DNA of 64,000 bases. Source: Izhakiella australiensis (GTDB lineage: Bacteria; Pseudomonadota; Gammaproteobacteria; Enterobacterales; Enterobacteriaceae). Positions 1-9,300 of this stretch are shown here, in pieces. Location of the stretch: the NCBI RefSeq assembly GCF_002006995.1, contig NZ_MRUL01000002.1:124001-188000 (forward strand), written 5' to 3'. Both the position numbers and the translations under genes were made by a program. Numbering within the stretch: the first letter of the stretch is position 1; each line of letters begins with the position of its first letter. The notes beneath the pieces are model-generated. The model saw only the letters and a list, made by a program, of their open reading frames with translations. It did no database searches and was not told the DNA's origin.

Positions 1-1756
1 CACGGTTGTCATTAACAATCGCCGCAAAGCAGATAAGCTGCTGCTGGGTGATATCACCACCGATAATGGCGACGGCTATAGCGGTGTGTATATGGGAGGA
101 ATCCAGTTCCGCCGCGACTTCAGTCTCAGACCAGACATTGTCACCTATCCGACGCTTAAACTGGACGGCACCGCCGCAACGCCTTCAACGTTGGATTTCT
201 TCGTTAACGGTTCCAGATCCAGCCAGTCACGGGTCGGTCCCGGCCCCTATGTGATTAACAACATTCCGTTTATCAACGGCGATGGCACCATGACGGTCGT
301 CACCACCGATCAGAACGGAAGACAGGTATCAAGCACTATTCCCTATAATATTCAACAGGATATGCTGAGGCCGGGATTAAGCGACTTCAACCTTTCGCTG
401 GGGGTACTGCGTTACAATTACGGTAGCGACAATGATGAATACAAAAACGCGGCCGCCAGCGGCACCTGGCGTTACGGCCTATCCGACTCTCTGACGGCGG
501 TTTCCCACACTGAAGCCGCGCAGCGGCTGATACTGGCGGGCGGTGGTGTGCAATACAATATCGGACGCTGGGGGCGTTTTGATATTATGACCAGCGCCAG
601 CAAATCCTGCGATGCCCGCAAAGGGGCCAGCGGATACATTAGCTATAGCCGATTATTTCATCGGGCTAATTTAACCCTCAGTCACCTTCAATCCAGCAAA
701 CATTATCGTAGCCTGAGTAATTTTGACTCGGTTTATTCCGACCCGACATCGTCAGATCAGGCATTCTATTCGCAATCGCTTCCTGGCTCCGACGGCACGC
801 TGGGTATTGGGCTGATGCATTTTCATAGCGACATTGGCGGCTCGGATACCCTTGCTAACCTGTCATACAGCAACATTTTTGCCCGACTGATCACCTTCAC
901 CGTTTCCTACAGCCGCGATTTTTCCCAGGCGCATAACAATGCATTTATGGTCGGTATCTCACTACCATTTGGCGGCAAAACGACGGTTGGGATACAGGAA
1001 CAAACGACGTCAGACCTCGCGAGCAGCACCTTGCTTAACGTTTCGCATCAGTCGGGGCGCGAACTCGGGCTGGACTGGAACGCTAACGCCAGCCTGGAAG
1101 ATAATTCACGCTATCTCGGATACAGCGATTTTTCCGCCAGCTGGAAGACCGCACATGCCACCTATAGCGGCGGAGCTTACGGTTACGATCGGACCTTAAC
1201 GCCCTGGCTAGGGGTTCAGGGTAGCGTGGTATATATGGATAAGAGCCTGTTTTTCTCCCGCGAGCTGGGTAACGCCTTTATCAAGGTTGATACCGACGGT
1301 ATCGCTAACGTGCCCTACTACTATAACGGAACGCTGGAGGGCCGAACTGATAGTAACGGGGTTGGCTTTGTCAGTGATGTTGTGCCGTATGAGAAAAATT
1401 CGGTCACCATTGACCCTACCCACCTGCAGGCAGGAGAAGTACCCACCACCGTCAGACACCACTTTTTTGTTCCTGAAGAGGCTGGCTATGAAGTCAGGTT
1501 CAGATTTAACAACCTTACTCACCTGCAGCTAATTCGCCTTGCGGCACGTAAAGGCATTCCCCTCTTCGCTGGCGAACCCATTGTTGACAATAGCGGGCAG
1601 GTTGTCAGCCATCTGGAGTACGGCAATATGGCGGCTCTGCCGCAAGAACATGGTCATCATATCTATTCGCTAAAGGTTGAGAGCAACGTCGTGTGTAGAT
1701 TCTCACTTCCAACCCAGCATGTTAACGGAGTCGAGCCGATACTATGCCAAAATTAA
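1..1756 (+). CDS. Outer-membrane fimbrial usher, C-terminal part (5' end outside window)
   Basis: Secretes and assembles pilus subunits through the outer membrane in a chaperone-usher system. The open frame runs in from base 2 without a stop, so the annotated part (about 584 residues) lacks the N-terminal chaperone-binding domain and the first barrel strands. Visible are the plug-region residues RVGPGPYVINNIPF, many alternating beta strands of the barrel, and a C-terminal domain ending in a Cys-containing tail. The next gene overlaps by 13 bases and encodes a spore-coat-U type tip subunit, which points to the archaic (Csu/sigma) usher family, CsuD-like, rather than a FimD-type classical usher. 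The chaperone and major subunit are expected just upstream, outside the window. The usher family call is firm; the subfamily is inferred mainly from the partner gene. Confidence 0.88.
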   Translation, partial: TVVINNRRKADKLLLGDITTDNGDGYSGVYMGGIQFRRDFSLRPDIVTYPTLKLDGTAATPSTLDFFVNGSRSSQSRVGPGPYVINNIPFINGDGTMTVVTTDQNGRQVSSTIPYNIQQDMLRPGLSDFNLSLGVLRYNYGSDNDEYKNAAASGTWRYGLSDSLTAVSHTEAAQRLILAGGGVQYNIGRWGRFDIMTSASKSCDARKGASGYISYSRLFHRANLTLSHLQSSKHYRSLSNFDSVYSDPTSSDQAFYSQSLPGSDGTLGIGLMHFHSDIGGSDTLANLSYSNIFARLITFTVSYSRDFSQAHNNAFMVGISLPFGGKTTVGIQEQTTSDLASSTLLNVSHQSGRELGLDWNANASLEDNSRYLGYSDFSASWKTAHATYSGGAYGYDRTLTPWLGVQGSVVYMDKSLFFSRELGNAFIKVDTDGIANVPYYYNGTLEGRTDSNGVGFVSDVVPYEKNSVTIDPTHLQAGEVPTTVRHHFFVPEEAGYEVRFRFNNLTHLQLIRLAARKGIPLFAGEPIVDNSGQVVSHLEYGNMAALPQEHGHHIYSLKVESNVVCRFSLPTQHVNGVEPILCQN

Positions 1757-2862
1757 TCGTCAACTTTTACCGTTTCTGCGCCCTGTGTCCGCTGTTTGTC
1801 GTCAGCTTTGCTTCGGCTTACACCGTTTCCTGGGATCACGTCTGTGATTTTGCCTGGCAAAACGAAACGATAGATATGAATGGCGGCGGTGCGATTTCAC
1901 CGCTGGATTTGACCACGACCTCGCAAGATTATCAGCAGCCGTTGAGCATCTGGTGCAAAAGCATAGCGAATGACACCACAACCCTTGGCCAGCACATCAT
2001 CTTTACGCTGCAATCGCAGAGTAACACCACTTCGGGAAATGAATTGGCACTGGCTCCCATGCAAGCCCAACTCAGTCCAAACAACCTGCCGATCAAGTTT
2101 TGTCTGGGTAAAAAGGGGGCAACGCAGATTTGCGTGACGCAGATCAATCAGCAGGTTGAATATGCCTGGGGGGGTAAAGGTGCTTCCTTTGTCCCCTTTA
2201 TGTTTCAGCAGGTAACCGGCCACGAACCTGACGATCCCTGCCATGGCGGTTCCGGACCCGCCGGCGACGTGAGTGTCTGGAATCCGCTGTTCAGAGGCCC
2301 TTATAATAATATTGCCCACGTCCATTTTGTTACTAATCCAGTCATGATAAAAGGCGCGCCGCCAGCGCCTGGCAAGTATAGCGATGTCATAACGGCGCTG
2401 ATCAGTGGCAATGTTGGAACAGGAATGAAGGGGCTTTGGCCTACGGCCGTGGATTTTAGCACGCAAAATAATCCCACTATCACCCTGACCGCCAACCTGA
2501 AGCCGGATTGCAGAATTGACAGCGCGCCCGATGTTGCTATGAGCGGCAATTTTTCCAGCCAGCTAAGCCAGACGCAGCAAATCACCCTGCGCTGTACCAA
2601 CACCACCCCCTACAGTTTGAGTTTTCAGGGTGCTAACGACAGTGCGGGATGGCATCAGATGAAAGCACAAACTGGCGACAGCATGTTGCGCTACCGGATA
2701 TACAGCGATGCAGCGCACCGTCAAATCTGGAATAACAATCAGCACTTTGTTGGTAGTGGACTGGCTCAGAGCATCCCTGTGTATTATGCCACCGATCCCG
2801 CACAGCCAAATTTAGCGGCAGGAACCTATCAGGATACCGAGACTGTTACCGTTAGCTGGTAA
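1744..2862 (+). CDS. Csu-type pilus tip subunit, two spore-coat-U (SCPU) domains
   Basis: Predicted two-domain tip subunit or adhesin of an archaic chaperone-usher pilus (CsuE-like), 372 residues. A signal peptide spans about residues 1-25, cut after SFASA. The N-terminal half (about 26-220) is Cys-containing and beta-rich. The C-terminal half (about 230-372) begins TLTANLKPDC and ends in the typical SCPU motif, AGTYQDTETVTVSW. It overlaps the usher gene by 13 bases, so the two are probably translationally coupled, and it is the last gene of the operon, the usual place for the tip subunit. In Acinetobacter the equivalent tip binds hydrophobic surfaces; the surface recognised here cannot be read from sequence. 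Confidence 0.82.
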   Translation: MPKLIVNFYRFCALCPLFVVSFASAYTVSWDHVCDFAWQNETIDMNGGGAISPLDLTTTSQDYQQPLSIWCKSIANDTTTLGQHIIFTLQSQSNTTSGNELALAPMQAQLSPNNLPIKFCLGKKGATQICVTQINQQVEYAWGGKGASFVPFMFQQVTGHEPDDPCHGGSGPAGDVSVWNPLFRGPYNNIAHVHFVTNPVMIKGAPPAPGKYSDVITALISGNVGTGMKGLWPTAVDFSTQNNPTITLTANLKPDCRIDSAPDVAMSGNFSSQLSQTQQITLRCTNTTPYSLSFQGANDSAGWHQMKAQTGDSMLRYRIYSDAAHRQIWNNNQHFVGSGLAQSIPVYYATDPAQPNLAAGTYQDTETVTVSW

Positions 2863-2875
2863 CAGTCTGTTCATC

Positions 2876-2893
2876 AGATCGGGGTGATCTTTT
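2876..2893 (+). terminator. Weak terminator-like hairpin after the pilus operon
   Basis: A 5-bp stem AGATC/GATCT with loop GGGGT is followed by TTT, 14 bases after the tip-subunit stop. The stem is short, so this is only a candidate. Confidence 0.35.
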
Positions 2894-3073
2894 CAATTTC
2901 GGAATAGTAGTCCCCACGCTGACCGCGATAATGTCGCACAAGGACTGGCGAGCCGCCGATAGCGGTAAAAACAGGGAGCATACTCCGAGCAAATATCGGG
3001 GTAAACAGGCTGATCATGGACAGCACCAGAAAGTGCTGTACTACCGACAGGTAAAAAACTCAGTAGCCGGGAA
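2894..3073 (-). pseudogene. Possible decayed membrane-protein fragment
   Basis: The 290-base gap between the pilus operon and the broken kinase has no good gene. On the minus strand a frame with no start reads hydrophobic residues (about LVLSMISLFTPIFARSMLPV) and then a charged tail ending SEIEKITPI at a stop near 2893. It looks like the C-terminal end of a membrane protein, and the rest cannot be found. No family is recognised, and chance openness cannot be excluded. Confidence 0.2.
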
Positions 3074-3152
3074 ACAGCTAAGCTACAGGATACACCCCAT
3101 GCCGGATATGCTGCATACAGTCCCTTTACCGACAAGGATATAAAAAAGAAAC

Positions 3153-3979
3153 ATGAATAAGTGCGTGTTCAGGCCCTGGCTAAGTCGCTGGAATCTGATT
3201 CCAGACGGTGCGCCTTTCATAACGCATTCGTCACAACTTCTCCCGGTTAAAACAGCTGCTGGTGGCATTAAAGCCATGCTAAAAATTACAGATGATAAGG
3301 ATGAGCAAACCGGTAATGCACTTATGGCATGGTGGGAAGGAAACGGCGCAGCGCCGGTTATTGCTCATGAAAATGAGGCAATTCTTCTGGAGAGAGCTAT
3401 GGGACTCACGTCTCTGTCTTCTATGTCCAGGCAAGGCCAGGACATAGAGGTTTGTCGTATTATATGCTTCACAGCAAACCGGTTGCATACATTTCAAAAA
3501 CCAACGGAACTACAACTCAGGCCTCTCCATGACTGGTTTTCCGCATTAAAACCAGCCGCTCGAAAATATGGCGGTATACTCACTCATTGCTTTGAAATTT
3601 CAGAAAAATTGTTATCCACGCAACGTGATGTGGTTACATTACATGGCGACTTACATCATAGTAATGTTCTTAATTTTGGGGCATCAGGCTGGTTAGCGAT
3701 TGATCCAAAAGGCCTAAAAGGTGAGCGGGATTCGACTATGCCAATATTTTTACAAACCCGGACCTTAGTAATCCAATTCCCGAAATAGCCGTTGTGCCAA
3801 AAATATTTAAACAGAGACTTAATATTGTTACCGAAGCTTCGGATCTGGATAGAAAGCGGCTTCTTATGTGGATCAGCGCATGGTGTGGACTCTCAGCAGC
3901 ATGGTCGTTGGAAAGCAACGACACTGTATCTGTCACAACGAAAATAGCAGAGCTGGCAATATCTGAACTGCACCAGTGA
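3153..3979 (+). pseudogene. APH(6)-like streptomycin/hydroxyurea kinase, broken by a frameshift
   Basis: Aminoglycoside 6-phosphotransferase family (StrB/APH(6), PF04655): such enzymes phosphorylate streptomycin with ATP in the cytoplasm. The first part (3153 to about 3727) reads through the catalytic loop LHGDLHHSNVL and on to GWLAIDPKGLKGE, where the DP carries the metal-binding Asp. After GE the frame is lost. Moving to the +2 frame restores GFDYANIFTNPDLSNPIPE and then the family's C-terminal helices, including WCGLSAAWSLES, to a stop at 3979. One G appears to be missing in the run at 3727-3729; adding it would give a full protein of about 275 residues, the usual family length. Base composition is clearly richer in AT than the neighbours, suggesting transfer. 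It is either a true inactivation or a sequencing error in a G run. Confidence 0.8.
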
Positions 3980-4105
3980 ACCGAGAGTTCACGTTAATCT
4001 ATGCGATTAAAATTTAGCTTTGACGTACAATAATTTTCGATATCCAAACTAATCCCTTCACGCAGACCGGACGATAAACGCCCCTGCCAGTGCTGAAAAC
4101 GGAAT

Positions 4106-4129
4106 GAAAAAGGTCGCCCGCAGGCGACC
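4106..4129 (-). terminator. Rho-independent terminator of the DppA-like gene
   Basis: A perfect 7-bp stem GGTCGCC/GGCGACC with a 4-base loop lies at 4112-4129. Read on the minus strand it is followed by a run of five T (complement of A at 4107-4111), about 50 bases after the stop of the binding-protein gene. Confidence 0.75.
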
Positions 4130-4180
4130 AGGAATCATTATTTCAATAGGTTAAACAAACCTACAAGTTATATCGCCGCG

Positions 4181-5773
4181 CTATTTAACCGCCACTTGAT
4201 AAAAAATATGTTTACCAAAGGGGTCAACGGCGTAGCCGCTAACCTCTTTGCGCACCGGCTCAAAAATCGTCGAGTGCGCGATCATCACCGCCGGTGCCTG
4301 ATCGTGCATCATCTGCTGCGCTTCGGTATACATAGCAACGCGCTTCTGGTGGTCTTGTTCGGCGCGTGCTTTGGTGATCAGCTCGTCAAAGGGTTTGTAG
4401 CACCATTTCGAGGAGTTGGAACCGCCGTTAGCCGAGGTGCAGCTGAATAGCGGCCCGAAGAAATTATCCGGGTCGCCGGTTGCCGTGGTCCAGCCCATCA
4501 GTGCTGCCTGGTGTTCGCCGCCCTTCACTCTTTTTAGATACTCGCCCCATTCGAAGCTGACGATTTTGGCATTCACGCCCACCTTAGCCCAGTCAGCCTG
4601 GATGATTTCGGCCATGCGCCGGGCGTTAGGATTATAGGGGCGTTGCACCGGCATCGCCCACAGCTCGACCACGGTGCCGGGCTTGAGCCCCGCCTCTTTA
4701 AGCAACGCTTTGGCTTTTTCCGGATCGTAGTCATAATCTTTCAGCTTTTCATCTGCGCTCCAGACGCCGGGCGGTAACAGATTTTTCGCTACGGTGCCGG
4801 TTCCCTGGAATACCGCTTTAATAATGGCCAGCTTGTTGATGGCCATGGTCAGCGCCTGACGAACTTTGACGTTATCAAACGGCGCTTTTTGGGTATTGAA
4901 AGCCAGAAAACCGGTGTTAAGTCCCGATTTTTGCATCAGCGTAACGTCTTTATTCTCTCGCATGCGCGGCAGATCGGCGGGATTGGGGAACGGCATCACC
5001 TGGCATTCACCTTTTTCCAGCTTGGCATAACGCACCGCCGCGTCGGGCGTGATGCTAAATACCAGGCGGTCGCTGGCCGCTTTGCCCTGCCAGTACTGCG
5101 GAAACGCTTTATACAGAATGCGCGCGTCTTTCTGATACTGCACCAGCTCAAAGGGGCCGGTGCCAATAGGATCCATATCGACTTTCTCTGGCGTCCCCGC
5201 TTTCAGCATCGCGTCGGCATATTCTTTCGACAAAATTGAAGCAAAGTACCATGCCAGATCGGCGAGAAAAGGCGCTTCAGCGTGCGCGAGGGTAATGCGC
5301 ACCGTATGGTCATCAACCTTTTCAATTTTTTTCAGTAAAGTACCGAACTCAAGGCTCTCGAAGTTGGTATATGTACCACCAGAAACTTTGTGGTAGGGGT
5401 TGTTCGGATCTTTCTGGCGCATCAGAGAGAAAATAACATCGTCGGCGTTAAAATCACGCTGAGGGTTAAATGATTTATTGCTATGGAACTTCACACCCTG
5501 GCGTAAATGAAAGGTATAAACTGTGCCGTCCGGACTAATATCCCAGCTCTCAGCCAGTGAAGGCACCAGCTCGGTGGTGCCGGTTTTAAAATCCACCAGT
5601 CGGTTATAAACCGTCTCTGCGCTGGCATCAACGCTGGTGCCTGAAGTATAAAGCTGCGGATTAAAACTTTCCGGGGAACCCTCTGAACAATAGACCAGCG
5701 TTTTAGCAGAGGCGGCGCAGCTCGCCGCCAGCGCCAGGGCTGTCAGCGTGGTTTGTAGTAATCTTTTTTTCAT
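4181..5773 (-). CDS. DppA-like periplasmic dipeptide-binding protein (orphan)
   Basis: Solute-binding protein of the peptide/nickel family (SBP family 5), 530 residues, similar in length and sequence to E. coli DppA. It carries a signal peptide (about 1-23, ending AASAKT). The mature N terminus TLVYCSEGSPESFNPQLYTSG, the central IGTGPF segment and the C-terminal region are all typical of DppA. DppA delivers dipeptides and haem to the DppBCDF permease. No permease or ATPase gene adjoins it; it is a single gene with its own terminator, divergent from a PepT-like peptidase. It is therefore probably a paralogue that feeds a shared permease elsewhere. Exact ligand unknown. Confidence 0.85.
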   Translation of the reverse strand: MKKRLLQTTLTALALAASCAASAKTLVYCSEGSPESFNPQLYTSGTSVDASAETVYNRLVDFKTGTTELVPSLAESWDISPDGTVYTFHLRQGVKFHSNKSFNPQRDFNADDVIFSLMRQKDPNNPYHKVSGGTYTNFESLEFGTLLKKIEKVDDHTVRITLAHAEAPFLADLAWYFASILSKEYADAMLKAGTPEKVDMDPIGTGPFELVQYQKDARILYKAFPQYWQGKAASDRLVFSITPDAAVRYAKLEKGECQVMPFPNPADLPRMRENKDVTLMQKSGLNTGFLAFNTQKAPFDNVKVRQALTMAINKLAIIKAVFQGTGTVAKNLLPPGVWSADEKLKDYDYDPEKAKALLKEAGLKPGTVVELWAMPVQRPYNPNARRMAEIIQADWAKVGVNAKIVSFEWGEYLKRVKGGEHQAALMGWTTATGDPDNFFGPLFSCTSANGGSNSSKWCYKPFDELITKARAEQDHQKRVAMYTEAQQMMHDQAPAVMIAHSTIFEPVRKEVSGYAVDPFGKHIFYQVAVK

Positions 5774-5977
5774 CAGGTATCTCGCTTTTTATAGGATTTG
5801 TCGCAGCAAATATAAAACGCGTTGCTATCTGGTTAATTCATAACACGCTTTCGCCGTGTACAAAATGAGAAATTATCACAGAAAATAACAATGAGTTATG
5901 GTTTGCAATTCACGTTATGATACTTAATCGATTTATTTACATCTGCGAATGACAACCTGATAAATAAGGACCGACCA

Positions 5978-7216
5978 ATGAGCGATTGCCTGTCCCGTCA
6001 ACTTACCGAACGTTTTTACCGCTATCTGGCGGTAACCAGCCAAAGTAACGCCGCATCAACCTCACTGCCCAGCACGCCGGAACAGCATGAGATGGCAGCG
6101 TTGCTGGCAAAGGAACTGCGTGAATTTGGGCTCAGCAACGTGGTAATTGATGAACATGCAACCGTCACCGCCGTTAAGCCCGGTAACGTTAAGGGTGCGC
6201 CGCGCATTGGTTTTATCACCCACATTGATACCGTGGACGTTGGGCTTTCACCGCATATCCATCCGCAAACCCTGCGCTTTGAAGGTAAGGATCTCTGCCT
6301 TAACGCTCAGCAGAATATCTGGCTGCGTGTGGCGCAACATCCGGAAATCGCCCCCTATCAGGGACAGGATATTATTTTCAGCGACGGTACCAGCGTACTC
6401 GGCGCCGATAATAAAGCCGCAGTCACCGTCGTCATGACGCTGCTGGAAAATCTTGCCGATGACACGCCGCACGGCGATATCGTGGTCGCTTTTGTGCCTG
6501 ATGAGGAAATCGGGCTGCGTGGCGCTAAGGCGCTCGATCTGGAAAATCGCTTCAAGGTTGATTTTGCCTGGACCATTGATTGCTGTGAGCTGGGAGAAGT
6601 GGTGTATGAAAACTTCAACGCTGCCGCTGCTGAAATCCACTTTACCGGCGTCACCGCGCATCCGATGTCGGGCAAGGGCGTGCTGGTGAATCCGCTGCTA
6701 ATGGCCCATGACTTTATCAGCCATTTCGATCGCCAGCAGACACCGGAACATACTGAAGGTCGTGAAGGCTATATCTGGTTTAACGATCTGCAAGCCGGCC
6801 CGGCTGAGGCGCGGCTGAAGGCCTCGATTCGCGATTTTGATCTTACGAGTTTTGCGGCGCGCAAAAAACAGTTGCAGGAGGTCGCCGACAAGATTGCCGC
6901 AGCCTATCCCACCGGCAGCGTGACAATTGAGATCAGCGATACCTACAGCAATATCAGCAACGCTATTGGTGAAGATCGCCGTGCGGTAGAGCTGATTTTT
7001 TCCGCCCTTGAGCAGCTGGAGATTGCGCCGAAGGTGATTGCGATGCGCGGCGGCACCGATGGTGCGGCGCTGTCAGCCAAAGGAATAGTCACGCCTAACT
7101 TTTTCACCGGAGCGCATAATTTCCATTCACGCTTTGAGTTCCTGCCGGTTCCCTCTTTTGTGAAGTCATATCAGGTGGCGCGCCGCCTGTGCGAGCTGGC
7201 GGCGAAGTCCCGCTGA
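5978..7216 (+). CDS. pepT: Peptidase T-like M20 zinc aminopeptidase
   Basis: Cytoplasmic tripeptide aminopeptidase family (PepT, M20B), 412 residues. Predicted dinuclear zinc site: His82 in ITHIDT, Asp144 in LGADNKAA, catalytic Glu176 and Glu177 in PDEEIG, Asp201 in TIDCCELGE, and a C-terminal His in GAHNFHSRFEF. The substrate-loop motif RGGTDGAALS is also present. Start chosen at 5978 because AAGGA stands nine bases before it. It is divergent from the DppA-like gene over a 204-base shared upstream region, so uptake and cleavage of small peptides may be linked. It differs noticeably from E. coli PepT, and may be a second, diverged copy rather than the housekeeping enzyme. Confidence 0.85.
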   Translation: MSDCLSRQLTERFYRYLAVTSQSNAASTSLPSTPEQHEMAALLAKELREFGLSNVVIDEHATVTAVKPGNVKGAPRIGFITHIDTVDVGLSPHIHPQTLRFEGKDLCLNAQQNIWLRVAQHPEIAPYQGQDIIFSDGTSVLGADNKAAVTVVMTLLENLADDTPHGDIVVAFVPDEEIGLRGAKALDLENRFKVDFAWTIDCCELGEVVYENFNAAAAEIHFTGVTAHPMSGKGVLVNPLLMAHDFISHFDRQQTPEHTEGREGYIWFNDLQAGPAEARLKASIRDFDLTSFAARKKQLQEVADKIAAAYPTGSVTIEISDTYSNISNAIGEDRRAVELIFSALEQLEIAPKVIAMRGGTDGAALSAKGIVTPNFFTGAHNFHSRFEFLPVPSFVKSYQVARRLCELAAKSR

Positions 7217-7289
7217 ATAGCAGCGACGCCGGCAGTTAGTTATAGCGCTGATTGGCTGAAAGATAATCACCGCCGTTACTCTGCCAGAT

Positions 7290-7315
7290 AAAAAAAGCCA
7301 GGAGGCTTCCTGGCT
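7290..7315 (-). terminator. Rho-independent terminator of the amino-acid binding protein gene
   Basis: An 8-bp perfect stem AGCCAGGA/TCCTGGCT with a 4-base loop lies at 7296-7315. On the minus strand it is followed by at least six T (A run at 7290-7296), 15 bases past the stop. Confidence 0.85.
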
Positions 7316-7329
7316 TGATTCTATGCCGT

Positions 7330-8106
7330 TTATTTCGCGCGTACGTCAATGCCAGGGAAGAACTTCGCGGCCAGCCTGGTGACGGTGCCGTCGCTCTGTA
7401 CTTTGGTGATTGCCGCATCCAGCTGCCCTTTCAGCTTCGCATCGCCTTTACGCAGGCCAAAGCCGATACCGGAGCCGAGAATAGCGTCATCTTCCACCGG
7501 CTTGCCAATAAAGGCGAAGCCTTTACCCTGGGGCTTATCGAGAAAGCCTGACTGTCCTGCGGCTGACATAACCAGGGTGCCATCAAGGCGCCCGGCCAGC
7601 ATATCGTTGTAGACCTGGTTTTGGTCCTGGTACGGGGTGACGGTGACGCCCTGCGATTCCCAGTGCTGCTTGGCGTAGGTTTCCTGAATTGATCCTTGCA
7701 GTACGCCGATGTTTTTACCTTTCAGTCCCTGAGCCGTCGGCTGCATATTGCTGCCTGCTTTACCCACCAGCTGTGAAGGAATGCGGTAAATAGGTTTGGT
7801 GAAATCGATGCTTTTTTCCCGCTGCGCGGTGATATTCATGGCTGAGTTAATGGCATCGAATTTCTTAGCCTGCAACGCGGGGATTAGCGCATCAAAGCTG
7901 CTTTCAACCCAGTCGCATTTGAGCTGAGCTGCCTGGCAAATGGCTTTACCCAGTTCGACATCAAAACCTTCCAGTTCGCCTTTGGCATTACGGCTTTCAA
8001 ACGGCGGGTATTGCGATTCCAGACCATAGCGCAGGGTTTCCTGCGCCAGGGCCGATAGAGATGTCAGCATACCGGCCGCCAGCAACATCAGATGGACTTT
8101 TTTCAT
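7330..8106 (-). CDS. Periplasmic amino-acid binding protein (ArgT/HisJ/ArtJ type, orphan)
   Basis: SBP family 3 protein of 258 residues that would bind a polar, probably basic, amino acid for an ABC importer. Signal peptide about 1-21 (ends LSALAQ). Family marks are the N-terminal LRYGLESQYPPFES, then GFDVELGKAIC, the pocket segment FDAINSAMNITAQREKSIDF, and GVLQGS. Start supported by GGGGAA seven bases upstream. No permease or ATPase gene is next to it; the upstream gene on the same strand is a methionine aminotransferase ending 24 bases before, so the two could be cotranscribed. The ligand is not deducible with certainty. Confidence 0.85.
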   Translation of the reverse strand: MKKVHLMLLAAGMLTSLSALAQETLRYGLESQYPPFESRNAKGELEGFDVELGKAICQAAQLKCDWVESSFDALIPALQAKKFDAINSAMNITAQREKSIDFTKPIYRIPSQLVGKAGSNMQPTAQGLKGKNIGVLQGSIQETYAKQHWESQGVTVTPYQDQNQVYNDMLAGRLDGTLVMSAAGQSGFLDKPQGKGFAFIGKPVEDDAILGSGIGFGLRKGDAKLKGQLDAAITKVQSDGTVTRLAAKFFPGIDVRAK

Positions 8107-8130
8107 CTATTTCCCCTTACAGTATTGTTA

Positions 8131-9300
8131 TTAGCGCGGCGTAACCTGGCACAAAGCCCGGGCGCCGGCGCGTAGAGTTGCCTCATCCCTGGCAAACGAA
8201 AGGCGGATTATTTTATTATCCGTACCGTCGCTGTAAAACGCGGAGAGCGGGATTGTCGCCACGCCGTAATCAACAATAAGACGTTTTACCATGTCACTGT
8301 CGCTTTCATCACTGAAATCTGCATAGCTGGCTAACATAAAAAAGGAGCCGGCGGACGGCAGCAATTGAAACGGTGAGTCCTGTAGCAATTCCTGCAGTTT
8401 ATCCCGCTTTTGCTGATAGAAAGCCCCTAGCCCAAGATAGTTTTGCGCGTCCTGCAAATAGCGGGCAAAAGCGACCTGCATCGGCGTATCGGCGGCATAC
8501 ATCAAAAACTGATGAACTTTGAGGATCTCCTCCATCAATGCCGCCGGCGCCAGACAATATCCGACGCGCCAGCCGGTGACGTGGAACGTCTTGCCGAAGG
8601 ACGAGATAATAATGCTGCGCTGCGCCAGTTCGGCGTGCGTGGCCATGCCATGATGCTGGCGGCCATCAAACAGAATATGTTCGTACACTTCGTCAGAGAG
8701 AATAACGATATTGCTGTTGCGCACAATGGCCGCCAGCCGCTGTAAATCTTCGGCGCTTAGTACCTGCGCACTGGGATTATGCGGCGTGTTTATCACGATC
8801 ATGCGCGTACGCGGGGTAATCGCCGCCTGCAATGCATCCCAGTCGATCGCAAACTCTGGCACCGCCAGCTTTAACGCCACCGGCGTGGCCCCCTGCAAGC
8901 GGATAACCGGTCCATAGCTGTCGAACGCAGGCTCAAAGAAAATGACCTCATCACCCGGGTGAACCAGCGCGGAAATCGCGGCATAAATCCCCTCGCTGGC
9001 GCTGGCTGTTACCAGAATTTCAGCGGCGGCATCATAGTGAGTACCGTATAAAGCGGCGACTTTTTCCGCCAGCGCCTGCTTAAGCGCCGGATGCCCGGTC
9101 ATCGACGCATACTGGTTTTGTCCGTCTTTCATCGCCTGACAAACCAGTTCAACCAGCGCCGGGTCACAGGGAAAATCCGGCGCGCCCTGCGACAGGTTAA
9201 TCGCCTGATGGCGGGCTGAGAGCGCGCCGATTACCGAAAATATGGTGGTGCCGACATCAGGCAGTTTGGAACGCAGATGTACGCTGGAGGCAAGGGTCAT
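8131..9300 (-). CDS. ybdL: Methionine aminotransferase (YbdL), PLP-dependent class I/II
   Basis: Cytoplasmic aminotransferase of fold type I, 389 residues, close to E. coli YbdL, which transaminates methionine and also histidine and phenylalanine. Recognisable: N-terminal LSQGAPDFPCDP, NTPHNPSAQ around residues 171-179 (cofactor and carboxylate binding), DEVYEHILFDG, and SSFGKTFHVTGWRVGY, in which Lys237 should hold pyridoxal phosphate. AGGAG sits nine bases before the start. It lies directly upstream of an amino-acid binding-protein gene on the same strand, and a LysR regulator starts divergently 136 bases away, which may control it. Confidence 0.87.
   Translation of the reverse strand: MTLASSVHLRSKLPDVGTTIFSVIGALSARHQAINLSQGAPDFPCDPALVELVCQAMKDGQNQYASMTGHPALKQALAEKVAALYGTHYDAAAEILVTASASEGIYAAISALVHPGDEVIFFEPAFDSYGPVIRLQGATPVALKLAVPEFAIDWDALQAAITPRTRMIVINTPHNPSAQVLSAEDLQRLAAIVRNSNIVILSDEVYEHILFDGRQHHGMATHAELAQRSIIISSFGKTFHVTGWRVGYCLAPAALMEEILKVHQFLMYAADTPMQVAFARYLQDAQNYLGLGAFYQQKRDKLQELLQDSPFQLLPSAGSFFMLASYADFSDESDSDMVKRLIVDYGVATIPLSAFYSDGTDNKIIRLSFARDEATLRAGARALCQVTPR

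Noticed and set aside
1897-2466. 189-residue minus-strand frame inside the tip-subunit gene
   Set aside because: Shadow of the SCPU gene; no ribosome site and unnatural composition.
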